NCBI GenBank assembly: GCA_903928045.1
Contig: CAIYPH010000157.1
Span: forward strand, 1-7,137
Length of the DNA stretch: 7,137 nucleotides
From: an uncultured Rhodospirillales bacterium
Lineage (GTDB): Bacteria > Pseudomonadota > Alphaproteobacteria > Acetobacterales > Acetobacteraceae
Direction: 5' to 3'
A program made the translations under genes and the position numbers. The notes under the pieces are model-generated. The model ran no database searches. It was not told the origin of the DNA and saw only the letters and a program-made list of their open reading frames with translations. Shown one piece after another: positions 1 through 5,153 of this stretch (positions are counted from its first letter, which is position 1; the number at the start of each line of letters is the position of its first letter).

Positions 1-66
1 CCACAATACGGCATCCAGATGGACGTGCGCGCCGGCATGGCCAGGAGCTACGCCGAAAGGAAATAG
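1..66 (+). CDS. C-terminal end of upstream tail gene, probably tail sheath (partial)
   Basis: Frame 1 is open from the window edge and closes with TAG at 64-66. It encodes 21 residues ending ARSYAERK. The fragment is too short to identify by itself. It lies directly upstream of a tail-tube-like gene, where contractile-tail modules of the Mu and P2 types carry the sheath gene, so a sheath C-terminus is the best inference. Codons are GC-rich like the genes that follow. It is separated from the tube gene by 112 bases that hold a T/A-rich hairpin. Confidence 0.5.
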   Translation, partial: PQYGIQMDVRAGMARSYAERK

Positions 67-123
67 ATCGCCGGCAAACCGGTGTGTTGCCCGGTCCGCC
101 CGCCAACGGATAAAGTCTTTTTG

Positions 124-147
124 CTTCTTTTTCTTCAGAAAAAGAAG
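124..147 (+). repeat. T/A-rich hairpin, half copy of the intergenic element
   Basis: CTTCTTTTTC (124-133) and GAAAAAGAAG (138-147) are perfect 10-base arms around a 4-base loop. Upstream, CGGATAAAGT (107-116) also occurs at 4695-4704, and downstream CTTCCTTCCTT occurs in near-identical form after the later elements. This is therefore the right-hand part of the element found more fully at 2775-2898 and 4625-4743; the left hairpin is missing here. No U-run follows the stem on either strand, so it is not a classical intrinsic terminator. Confidence 0.8.
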
Positions 148-165
148 ACCTTCCTTCCTTCAATT

Positions 166-170
166 GGGGA
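166..170 (+). promoter_or_regulatory. Ribosome binding site that fixes the tube gene start
   Basis: GGGGA lies 8 bases ahead of the ATG at 179. The same frame also has an in-frame TTG at 164, but that would put the Shine-Dalgarno sequence inside the coding region, so ATG 179 is preferred. Confidence 0.65.
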
Positions 171-178
171 AAATACAA

Positions 179-607
179 ATGGCATCCAATGTTTTCTCGG
201 TGGGTCGTGACTGCCAGTTGGTGGTGATGGGCCCGTATGGTCGCGTTGATCTCACGCATGTCACGGGTTTCGAGGCCCGGCAGTTGACGGCGGCGGTTCG
301 GGTCGATCGGATTGACGGCACGCAGCTGGCGGCGGAGTTGCCGAAGGGCTGGGACGGGCATTTCGAGATGGAGCGCGGCGGTTCGGCCGTCGATGATTTC
401 ATCGCCAAGATCGAGGCCGCGTATAATTCGGGCGCCCAGGTGGCGGCTGGCACGCTGTATCAGTATGTGACGGAAGCGGACGGATCGGTCTCGACTTATC
501 AGTTCGATGGCGTCGTGTTCAAGCTCGCCTCCGCCGGCACCTGGAAGGGCGACCAGAGCGTGAAGCAGCGGCTGGAGTTCTTCGGCAGCAGCAGGCGGCG
601 GATTTGA
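179..607 (+). CDS. Phage tail tube protein
   Basis: A 142-residue protein beginning MASNVFSVGRDCQLVV. Small size, predominantly beta-type sequence, the 'GRDCxLxxxGxxGRV' opening, a central 'LPxGWDGxFEMERG' and the closing 'WKGDQSVKQRLEFFGS' fit contractile-phage tail tube (inner tube, gpFII/gpM-like) proteins. These stack as hexameric rings inside the sheath. The assignment comes from sequence style and from position: just after the presumed sheath and just before the frameshifting chaperone, exactly where tube genes sit. The start is ATG 179, with GGGGA 8 bases upstream. The stop TGA (605-607) overlaps the TTG start of the next gene by four bases (TTGA), implying coupled translation. A T/A-rich hairpin precedes it. 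A tail-completion protein is a less likely alternative. Confidence 0.75.
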   Translation: MASNVFSVGRDCQLVVMGPYGRVDLTHVTGFEARQLTAAVRVDRIDGTQLAAELPKGWDGHFEMERGGSAVDDFIAKIEAAYNSGAQVAAGTLYQYVTEADGSVSTYQFDGVVFKLASAGTWKGDQSVKQRLEFFGSSRRRI

Positions 608-939
608 GCCCCTCGGCGCGGCTGATTGCCGCCGCGGAGGCGGCGCCGGAGGTGACGGACGCGGCGGGGCGGCGGCTCGCGCTGCGGCGGTTGACGGCGC
701 TGGACAAGCTCAGGCTGTTCAAGGCGGCGGGGCCGGTGCTCGCGCAGAACCAGATGTGGCTCGGCATGGCCGTGCTGGCCTGCTCGGTGGCGGCGCTCGA
801 CGACGTGCCGGTGCCGATGCCGGCCAACGAGGCGCAGATCGAGGCGCTGGTGGCCCGGCTCGGCGATGCCGGGATCGCCGCCGTCTCGGCGGCGCTGGGC
901 GACCCGGCTTCGGTTGACGTGGCCATCGCAAAAAACTGA
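604..939 (+). CDS. Tail assembly chaperone, short (G-like) product
   Basis: 111 residues read without frameshift, ending VDVAIAKN at TGA 937-939. Alanine- and leucine-rich and probably helical, it contains 'GRRLALRRLTALDKLRLFKAAG' (about residues 21-42, written here as two runs: GRRLALRRLT then ALDKLRLFKAAG), a pattern I associate with small tail-assembly chaperones of alphaproteobacterial prophages. Such proteins (lambda G, P2 E, Mu gp41-type) bind the tape measure and promote tube polymerisation, and are not part of the finished tail. The start is TTG at 604, overlapping the tube stop; no ATG gives a comparable product, and GTG 652 would have its purine run immediately against the start. 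The gene lies directly after the tube, and a frameshift signal at its 3' end produces a longer form. Confidence 0.8.
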   Translation: MSPSARLIAAAEAAPEVTDAAGRRLALRRLTALDKLRLFKAAGPVLAQNQMWLGMAVLACSVAALDDVPVPMPANEAQIEALVARLGDAGIAAVSAALGDPASVDVAIAKN

Positions 940-1094
940 GTGAGCACCCCGATCTGATCGACAGCCTGTATCTGTGCCGGAACGGGGTGCCCTTCGACGT
1001 CGCCTTTTCGCTGAGCCCGGAGGAGCGCCTGGCCTACGTGGTCGCGCTCGGCCGGCTCGACGGACGGGTGTTCGACTTTGCAGCCCTGGGCTAG
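604..1094 (+). CDS. Tail assembly chaperone, long (GT-like) product made by -1 frameshift
   Basis: At A AAA AAC (930-936) a -1 slip lets ribosomes bypass TGA 937-939 and continue in the overlapping frame. They then read CTG AGT GAG from 936 until TAG 1092-1094. This adds 52 residues (beginning LSEHPDLIDS and ending RVFDFAALG) to the 111 of the short form, for 163 in all. The extension has no start codon with a convincing Shine-Dalgarno of its own. It nevertheless has protein-like composition, with 'LSPEERLAYVVALGRLDGRVFDF' (here LSPEERLAYVVALG then RLDGRVFDF) near its end. Long and short chaperones made this way are the rule in lambda, P2 and many other tails (G/GT, E/E+E'). The long form is thought to recruit tube subunits while the shared part binds the tape measure. 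Coordinates span the slip; the product is not a single open frame. Confidence 0.78.
930..990 (+). promoter_or_regulatory. -1 programmed ribosomal frameshift signal
   Basis: The slippery heptamer A AAA AAC occupies 930-936 in the correct phase (gcA AAA AAC TGA). After a 7-base spacer (937-943), GCACCCCG (944-951) can pair perfectly with CGGGGTGC (983-990), closing a 31-base loop. This gives the three expected parts: a heptamer of form X XXY YYZ, a short spacer and a stable downstream stem. The zero-frame stop follows the heptamer immediately. Part of the loop (CGAC, 959-962) could pair with GTCG a little downstream and form a pseudoknot, which I regard as unproven. Confidence 0.8.
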
Positions 1095-1105
1095 AAGGAT
1101 GGAAA

Positions 1106-1351
1106 ATGAGCGATGCGCTGATGGAAGCCGCCCAACGCGGATTGCGCGCGGGTGCGGAACGGCTTGCGGCGGCCTTGCGGGCGACGGGTGCCGCGGTGAC
1201 GGTGGACGGCGACCGCCTCTCGGTCACCGGCCTCGCCCGCGAATTCGGCACCGCCGGACAGGCGCCGGACCCGGCGGTCGGCCGGATCGTGGCGGCGCTC
1301 GGCCCGGCGATCGCCGCCGATGTCGCGGCGGCTATTTCGGAGAGCGAATGA
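1106..1351 (+). CDS. Small tail-module protein with EFGT motif, function unknown
   Basis: 81 residues from ATG 1106, with a GAAGGA purine run ending 6-7 bases upstream; it starts 11 bases after the long chaperone frame ends. Residues 1-28 look like an amphipathic alanine-rich helix. Residues 31-41 (VTVDGDRLSVT) look like a beta hairpin. Then come LAREFGT (43-49), PDP (54-56) and a helical alanine-rich tail. The 'EFGT followed by Pro and an AL-rich helix' pattern recalls the tail-completion/HK97 gp10 class of neck proteins, which are normally longer and lie upstream of the tube, so this is only a resemblance. The stop overlaps the next ATG as ATGA. I do not recognise the family. Confidence 0.7.
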   Translation: MSDALMEAAQRGLRAGAERLAAALRATGAAVTVDGDRLSVTGLAREFGTAGQAPDPAVGRIVAALGPAIAADVAAAISESE

Positions 1352-2103
1352 TGGACGAACCCTATGTCATCGGCATCCGCCTCGCGCTGGAGGACGGCGT
1401 TTCGGCGGGGATGGCCCGCATCGCCGAGACCATGAAGGCCACCCAGGCGATGCTCGCCGGCGTCTCCGCCCTGCCGCGCAGTGGCCCGGCCGCGGCGCTG
1501 ATCGGCCAGGCGACCCAGGGCGCCAAGCAACTCCCGCCCGCGCCGGCCGCCGATCCGCCGCCCCCGCCGCCGCGCACCACGGAGCGGGTGATCGAAACCT
1601 CGCAGTCCCACACGCGCGAAATCGCCACCGCCGAGCCGCTCGCCGCGGCGGCGCCCCAGGCGCCGCCCGCGCCGCCCGGCCCGCAACCGATCTCCCGCCT
1701 GGTCGAGCGCATCGTGCAGCGCGCAGCCCCGGTGAAGGACGCGCCCTGGTCGCCCGCGCCGGAGCGGCCGGACATGGCGGACCCCGTCGTCCTCCCCGTC
1801 CTCGCCACCCGCCACACCGAGGCCGCGCCTGTCGCCGCCCGCCGGCAGGCGGCACCGATCGAGCCGGGACCGAACCAGGCGCTGGCGCCGCAACTCGCCG
1901 CGGCGCTCCCCACCATGGCGCCATCCGCCGAACCCGCGCAAAACGGCGGCGGCGAGGGCGGCGCGGTGTATCTTGACGGCGCCTTGGTCGGCCGCTGGCT
2001 GTCCGAACGCCTGGCCCGCGAAGCCAGCCGCCCCGGCGGCGGCGCCACCGGGTTCGATCCGCGCATGGGCCCGTCCTGGCCCGGCGCCCTGCAAGGAGCC
2101 TGA
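1348..2103 (+). CDS. Pro/Ala-rich protein in the tape-measure position, possible short tape measure
   Basis: 251 residues in three parts. Residues 6-41 (VIGIRLALEDGVSAGMARIA onward) resemble the start of tape-measure proteins, which often open with a short strand and a 'DGVSA...' helix. Residues about 60-200 are a low-complexity Pro/Ala segment, including six consecutive prolines at 70-75 and one short helical island (ISRLVERIVQRA, 115-126). Residues 206-250 form a compact C-terminal motif (VYLDGALVGRWLSERLAREA then GFDPRMGPSWPG). It lies between the chaperone and the gpU-like gene, where the tape measure should be, yet is far shorter than usual (typically many hundreds of residues). It overlaps the preceding stop as ATGA. 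A second ATG at 1351 is better spaced (7 rather than 4 bases) from GGAGA 1339-1343 and may be the true start. A tail-tip or scaffold protein is an alternative. Confidence 0.72.
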   Translation: MMDEPYVIGIRLALEDGVSAGMARIAETMKATQAMLAGVSALPRSGPAAALIGQATQGAKQLPPAPAADPPPPPPRTTERVIETSQSHTREIATAEPLAAAAPQAPPAPPGPQPISRLVERIVQRAAPVKDAPWSPAPERPDMADPVVLPVLATRHTEAAPVAARRQAAPIEPGPNQALAPQLAAALPTMAPSAEPAQNGGGEGGAVYLDGALVGRWLSERLAREASRPGGGATGFDPRMGPSWPGALQGA

Positions 2104-2105
2104 CC

Positions 2106-2768
2106 ATGGCCGGCACCCTCCTCCTCGGCCCCGTGCTGTTCCGCGATTTCGAACTGCCGGGCCAAATCACTTGGGGCGGCAAGCAGCGCCTCGCCGTGCA
2201 CCACCTCCCCGGCGGCCGCCGCGTCATCGACGCCATGGGCCGCGATGACGCCGCCATCGTCTGGTCCGGCACCTTCTCCGGCGCCGACGCCGGCGAACGC
2301 GCCCGTCTGCTCGATCTCATGCGCGCCGAAGGCGCCGCCTGGCCTCTCGTCTGGGGTCGCTTCCTCTACACCGTTGTTGTCCAGGACTTCAGCGTTGCCT
2401 ACGAACGCGCCAACTGGATGCCCTACCGCATCGTCTGCGCCGTGCTGCGCGACGAAGCCGAGGGGCTGGTGGAAGACGCAATCTCCCTCCTGCAATCCGT
2501 CTCCGCCGACCTCACCTCCGCCGGCGCCCCGATGGAGCTGACCCAAGACGCCACCCGCCTCGGCACCCCCGCCTACGCCGCCGCCCTCGCCGCCGTCAGC
2601 ACCACCGCCACCGCCGCCAACACGTCCCTCGCCACCGCCGACGCCGCTACCAGCGGCGATCTCGACCTCGCATCAGTGGGGGATGTGGCGGGCACGCTCG
2701 CCCAGGCGGCCTTTGCGCTTGGGTATGCCAATCGGGCGCTGAGCAACTTGGCCAACGCAGCAAGCTAA
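2106..2768 (+). CDS. gpU / XkdP-N-like tail tube terminator or hub-associated protein
   Basis: 220 residues from ATG 2106, with AAGGAG (2093-2098) 7 bases upstream and only two bases after the previous stop. Residues 1-118 carry the pattern 'DFELPGQITWGGKQRL', 'VHHLPGGRRVIDAMG', 'IVWSGTF', 'RARLLDLMRAEG', 'PLVWGRFLYTVVVQDFSVAY', then a closing strand 'WMPYRIVCAVL'. That order of a WGG strand, a G-rich turn, a WSG strand, a helix and two strands is seen in P2 gpU and in the N-terminal half of PBSX XkdP and related hub proteins. Residues 119-220 are an Ala/Thr-rich, probably helical extension. In XkdP a LysM domain follows in the same chain; here it is encoded separately downstream. In Mu-type order this is the gpN position (DNA circularisation/hub). 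Confidence 0.7.
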   Translation: MAGTLLLGPVLFRDFELPGQITWGGKQRLAVHHLPGGRRVIDAMGRDDAAIVWSGTFSGADAGERARLLDLMRAEGAAWPLVWGRFLYTVVVQDFSVAYERANWMPYRIVCAVLRDEAEGLVEDAISLLQSVSADLTSAGAPMELTQDATRLGTPAYAAALAAVSTTATAANTSLATADAATSGDLDLASVGDVAGTLAQAAFALGYANRALSNLANAAS

Positions 2769-2774
2769 GAAAGA

Positions 2775-2898
2775 AAGCGCTTCTTTTTTGAAAAAAAGAA
2801 GCAAAAAACCTCTATCCGTTTGCTGTGCGGCTCGCCGGCGAGCATCCGGTCCAAAGTGACAAAAGTTTTTTTGGTTATTTTTTTTCAAAAAAAGAACC
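2775..2898 (+). repeat. Three-hairpin intergenic element, copy A
   Basis: Left hairpin: GCTTCTTTTTT (2779-2789) with AAAAAAGAAGC (2792-2802). Centre: perfect 14-base palindrome GCTCGCCGGCGAGC (2830-2843). Right hairpin: GGTT-A-TTTTTTT... (2873-2885) with AAAAAAAGAACC (2887-2898), one mismatch at A2877. CAAAAAAC (2802-2809) can also pair with the GTTTTTTTG run (2865-2873) and enclose the GC dyad, so the whole can fold as a cloverleaf. Bases 2775-2809 are identical over 35 bases to 4625-4659. The element lies between the gpU-like and LysM-like genes and ends about a dozen bases before the latter's ribosome binding site. No U-run after the stems supports a simple terminator. Confidence 0.85.
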
Positions 2899-2921
2899 GC
2901 TTCCTTCCCTGGAGACCCAAG

Positions 2922-3107
2922 ATGCGCACCATCACCGTAGCCGGCGGCACGCTTTTCCGTGTCGCGGTCGACGAGCTTGGCGATGCCACCCAGTGGGTGC
3001 GCATTGCCGCGCTGAACGGCTTGAAGGACCCGATGCTCTCGGGGGTCGTCACGTTGCGCCTGCCGCCGGTCGATCCCAAGGCGGGTGGCGGAGTGATCGC
3101 GCGATGA
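2922..3107 (+). CDS. LysM / gpX-like small tail protein
   Basis: 61 residues from ATG 2922; GGAG (2911-2914) lies 7 bases upstream. Almost the whole protein is one LysM-type module: TITVAGGTLFRVAVDELGD (3-21), then the W25...RIAALNGL helix (27-34), DPMLSGV (36-42) and the closing strand VTLRLPP (43-49). LysM modules bind N-acetylglucosamine polymers in cell walls. In tails they occur as gpX of P2 or fused to XkdP, where they help attach hub proteins and may touch peptidoglycan. The longer in-frame extension upstream runs through the repeat element and is not used. The stop TGA overlaps the hub gene start as ATGA. Lack of a signal peptide fits a virion component. Confidence 0.8.
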   Translation: MRTITVAGGTLFRVAVDELGDATQWVRIAALNGLKDPMLSGVVTLRLPPVDPKAGGGVIAR

Positions 3108-4111
3108 GCGGGGCGCTGCGTTGGCCGCGGCTGCGCGTGCTGGTGGACGGGGCGCCGGTGGCGGGTGCGTTCGAGGCGGATGTCTCCGCGAACAGCCATT
3201 TCGCCGCCGATCGTTTCATGGTCAGCCTCGCGGTGGGCGCCGATCCGGTGGCGCTGCTCGACCTGGTGGACCGGGCGGACATCACCGTCGACGTCCAGGC
3301 CTCGCTGGATGACGGGGCCGGGTTCGCGCGCCTCGTCACCGGGGACGCCGATCGGGTCGAATACGATCCAATGGCTGGCGTCGTGCGGCTGGAGGGGCGG
3401 GATTTCTCGGCGCGGCTGATGGAGGCGCGGCGGGGCGAGAGTTTCGTAAACCTGACCTCCTCCGAAATCGCCACCACGCTCGCCTCGCGGCACGGCCTGG
3501 TGGCCGATGTGCGGGACACGAAAGTGCCGGTCGGCCGCCTGTGGGAGGGCAACCATCAGCGCACCCAGCTCGACCAGTTCTCCCGCGCCACCACGGAGTG
3601 GGATCTGCTGGCGGCGCTGGCGGATATCGAGGGGTTTGACCTGTTCGTTACCGGCAATACTTTGAGCTTCCGCCCCGCCGACACCGAGGCCGCGCCGCTG
3701 CCGCTCTCCCTCGGCGACGCCTCCGCGGTGCGGCTCGAACGCGCGCTGACGCTGGCCGGCGGCATCGAGGTGGTGGTGCGCAGCTGGAGCGCCGAGCGCC
3801 AGCAGCTCTGCGAGGAGCGCGCCACCCGCGCCGGCAGCCGGGCGCGCCAATATGTCTACGTCGTGCCCAACCTCACCGCCTCCGAGGCCGCCGCACTCGC
3901 CCAGCGCCGGCTTGACGCGATCGGGCGGCATGAGCGGGTGGTGCGCCTGGAGATGCCCGGCGAGCTCGATATCGCGCCGCGCGGCCGCATCAGCCTCGCC
4001 GGCTCCGGCACCGGGTTCGACCAGGTCTACTGGGTCGATCGCGTGGAGCGCCACATCGGCCGCCACGGGTTCCGCCAGACCGTGCATGCCCGCAACAATA
4101 ACACGGAGTGA
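3104..4111 (+). CDS. Baseplate hub protein, gpD/gp44-like (T4 gp27 fold class)
   Basis: 335 residues from ATG 3104, which overlaps the LysM stop by four bases; GGAG at 3090-3093 is upstream. It opens with short strands (LRVLVDGAPVAGAFEADVS), continues with 'VVRLEGRDFSARLMEARRG' (93-111), then 'FVNLTSSEIATTLASRHGL' (114-132) and 'QLDQFSRATTEWDLLAALA' (155-173) followed by EGFDLFV (176-182). This is the diagnostic run of gpD/gp44 hub proteins: a second beta-barrel, the 'SSEIA..LA..HGL' helix, then the 'W.LL..LA...G' helix. Trimers of this protein form the central hub that carries the spike and connects the tube to the baseplate. Length is normal for the family. It lies next to the gpV-like spike gene, as expected for its direct partner. 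Confidence 0.85.
   Translation: MSGALRWPRLRVLVDGAPVAGAFEADVSANSHFAADRFMVSLAVGADPVALLDLVDRADITVDVQASLDDGAGFARLVTGDADRVEYDPMAGVVRLEGRDFSARLMEARRGESFVNLTSSEIATTLASRHGLVADVRDTKVPVGRLWEGNHQRTQLDQFSRATTEWDLLAALADIEGFDLFVTGNTLSFRPADTEAAPLPLSLGDASAVRLERALTLAGGIEVVVRSWSAERQQLCEERATRAGSRARQYVYVVPNLTASEAAALAQRRLDAIGRHERVVRLEMPGELDIAPRGRISLAGSGTGFDQVYWVDRVERHIGRHGFRQTVHARNNNTE
4105..4108 (+). promoter_or_regulatory. Ribosome binding site that decides the spike gene start
   Basis: GGAG lies inside the last codons of the hub gene. It is 5 bases before ATG 4114, but overlaps the in-frame GTG at 4108, so ATG 4114 is the better start. The hub stop is TGA 4109-4111. Confidence 0.6.
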
Positions 4112-4113
4112 GC

Positions 4114-4617
4114 ATGGACCAGTTCCTCAACACCTTGAAACTCCACGCAACCGCGATGGACCGCAGCCTCGGCCAGCCCCGCTTCGCCCTGGTCGCCAGC
4201 TTCGATCCCGCCCGCGCCACCGCGCGGGTGATGTTGCAGCCCGAGAACGTGCTCACCGGCTGGCTCCCCGTGCTCACCCCATGGGTCGGCGCCGGCTGGG
4301 GCATGGCGGCGCCGCTCTCGCCGGGCGACCAGGTGCTGGTGCTGGCCCAGGAGGGCGACAGCGAACACGGCGTCATCATCGGCGCCGCCTTCTCGCTGGC
4401 GGCACCACCGCCCAGCGCCGCGCCCGGCGAACTCGTGCTCCGCCATGCCAGCGGCACCACGCTGCGCCTGGCCAATGACGGCACCGTGCGCATCGTCGGA
4501 GACCTCCACGTGAGCGGCGACATCTACGACCACGCCGGCTCGCTGGATCGCTTGCGCCAGCACTACGACGCCCACTCGCACGGCGGGCCGGGGTCGCCGA
4601 CTTCGGCGCCGGATTGA
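4114..4617 (+). CDS. Baseplate assembly protein V, central spike (gpV/gp45-like)
   Basis: 167 residues from ATG 4114. An N-terminal helix (2-20) leads into an OB-fold-like region: FALVASFDPARATARVMLQP (24-43), W50, 'PWVGAGWG' (56-63) and 'PLSPGDQVLVLAQEGD' (67-82), then GVIIGAAFS (86-94). A linker is followed by short repeated strands (LVLRHASGTTLRLANDGTVR, 107-126, then IVGDLHVSGDI) that would form the trimeric beta-helical needle. The end carries DAHSHGG (152-158). The His-x-His pair at 154 and 156 matches the apex motif of P2 gpV and Mu gp45, where three chains coordinate an iron ion at the tip that pierces the outer membrane. Length is within the family range. It follows the hub gene at once and closes this sub-operon before repeat copy B. 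Confidence 0.88.
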   Translation: MDQFLNTLKLHATAMDRSLGQPRFALVASFDPARATARVMLQPENVLTGWLPVLTPWVGAGWGMAAPLSPGDQVLVLAQEGDSEHGVIIGAAFSLAAPPPSAAPGELVLRHASGTTLRLANDGTVRIVGDLHVSGDIYDHAGSLDRLRQHYDAHSHGGPGSPTSAPD

Positions 4618-4624
4618 AGTAAGC

Positions 4625-4743
4625 AAGCGCTTCTTTTTTGAAAAAAAGAAGCAAAAAACTTTCCCGACTTGCTCGGAGCCTCCCCGGGCAACACCGGATA
4701 AAGTGAATAAAAGTTTTTTGGTTCTTTTTTTCAAAAAAGAACC
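4625..4743 (+). repeat. Three-hairpin intergenic element, copy B
   Basis: Left hairpin arms lie at 4629-4639 and 4642-4652 and are identical to copy A; bases 4625-4659 match 2775-2809 exactly. Centre: TTGCTCGG (4669-4676) pairs with CCGGGCAA (4684-4691) through one G-U pair, with a 7-base loop; its sequence differs from the copy A dyad. Right hairpin: GGTTCTTTTTT (4720-4730) with AAAAAAGAACC (4733-4743), perfect. CAAAAAAC (4652-4659) is the exact complement of GTTTTTTG (4713-4720) and would enclose the central stem. The element is followed by a CTTCC-rich tract and the ribosome binding site of the gpW-like gene. Confidence 0.87.
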
Positions 4744-4775
4744 GCTTCCTTCCTTCCTTTCCTGGGAGCCCCAAA

Positions 4776-5147
4776 ATGCCCGACGCCTGGCACCAATTCG
4801 GCGGCGATCTCGCGATCGGCCCGTCCGGCGACATCGCCCTCGCCATGGGCAGCGACTACGGCCAGCAGCGCGTGCTGCGCCGCCTGCTCACCAATCCCGG
4901 CGATTATCTCTGGGCGCCCACCTACGGCGCCGGCCTCGGCAAATTCGTCGGCCAGCCCGTGGTGGCCGCGCAGATCGAGGCGGTGATCCGCGGGCAGATG
5001 TTCAAGGAGAACGCGGTCGCCCACCAGCCCGAGCCGGTGATCGATGTCGCGGCCGATCAGGCCGGCGCCGTGTTCGCCCAGGTGCGCTACGCCGACGCGG
5101 AGACCAGCGGCAGCGTGGCGCTTTCATTCACAGTCAGCAACGGGTAG
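4776..5147 (+). CDS. Baseplate wedge protein, gpW/gp25-like
   Basis: 123 residues from ATG 4776; GGGAG (4764-4768) lies 7 bases upstream. The family core is clear: a strand with IGPSGDIALAMGSD (14-27), helix GQQRVLRRLLTNPGDYLWAP (29-48), the 'TYGAGLGKFVGQP' turn (49-61) and helix AQIEAVIRGQMF (65-76). These are followed by strands 'PVIDVAADQ' and 'VFAQVRYAD'. The 'LLTNPGDY...P.YGAGL' signature matches gp25/gpW (GPW_gp25) proteins, which nucleate the wedge and contact the first sheath ring through a sheath-like handshake strand at the C-terminus (SVALSFTVSNG here). Six bases separate it from the gpJ-like gene, as in P2 (W-J-I) and Mu (46-47-48). Confidence 0.9.
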   Translation: MPDAWHQFGGDLAIGPSGDIALAMGSDYGQQRVLRRLLTNPGDYLWAPTYGAGLGKFVGQPVVAAQIEAVIRGQMFKENAVAHQPEPVIDVAADQAGAVFAQVRYADAETSGSVALSFTVSNG

Positions 5148-5153
5148 GCCGAC

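Noticed and set aside
124..147. T/A-rich hairpins as intrinsic terminators
   Set aside because: On both strands the stems are made of T and A runs but are not followed by a U-tract after a GC-rich stem, so they do not fit a Rho-independent terminator; they also lie inside what must be a co-expressed tail module.
930..1094. The chaperone frame break as a sequencing error or a pseudogene
   Set aside because: The break lies exactly at a canonical slippery heptamer with a spaced stem, in the gene where such frameshifting is expected, so a programmed event explains it better.
974..1105. Upstream in-frame extension of the 81-aa gene to 974
   Set aside because: It runs out of frame through the frameshift extension of the chaperone, gives Arg/Pro-rich sequence, and ATG 1106 has a well-placed Shine-Dalgarno.
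499..2094. Long minus-strand open frame (531 codons) opposite the chaperone and tape-measure-slot genes
   Set aside because: It is Arg/Gly-rich with no recognisable motif, and runs antisense to several well-supported coupled genes; this is a usual by-product of high GC with G/C third positions.
2788..2816. TTGAAA followed 17 bases later by TCTATC, a possible sigma-70 promoter inside copy A
   Set aside because: The -10 match is poor, the -35 lies within the hairpin, and the equivalent place in copy B (identical -35) has TTCCCG at the -10, so the pattern is not conserved.
2673..2888. Short minus-strand frame containing FLLLFFKKEALS-like sequence over repeat copy A, with similar frames at 4027-4734, 4376-4846 and 4703-5362
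   Set aside because: These are translations of the T/A-rich hairpin repeat running into antisense or shifted coding sequence. The Phe/Lys-rich peptide is a consequence of the repeat, not of a gene.
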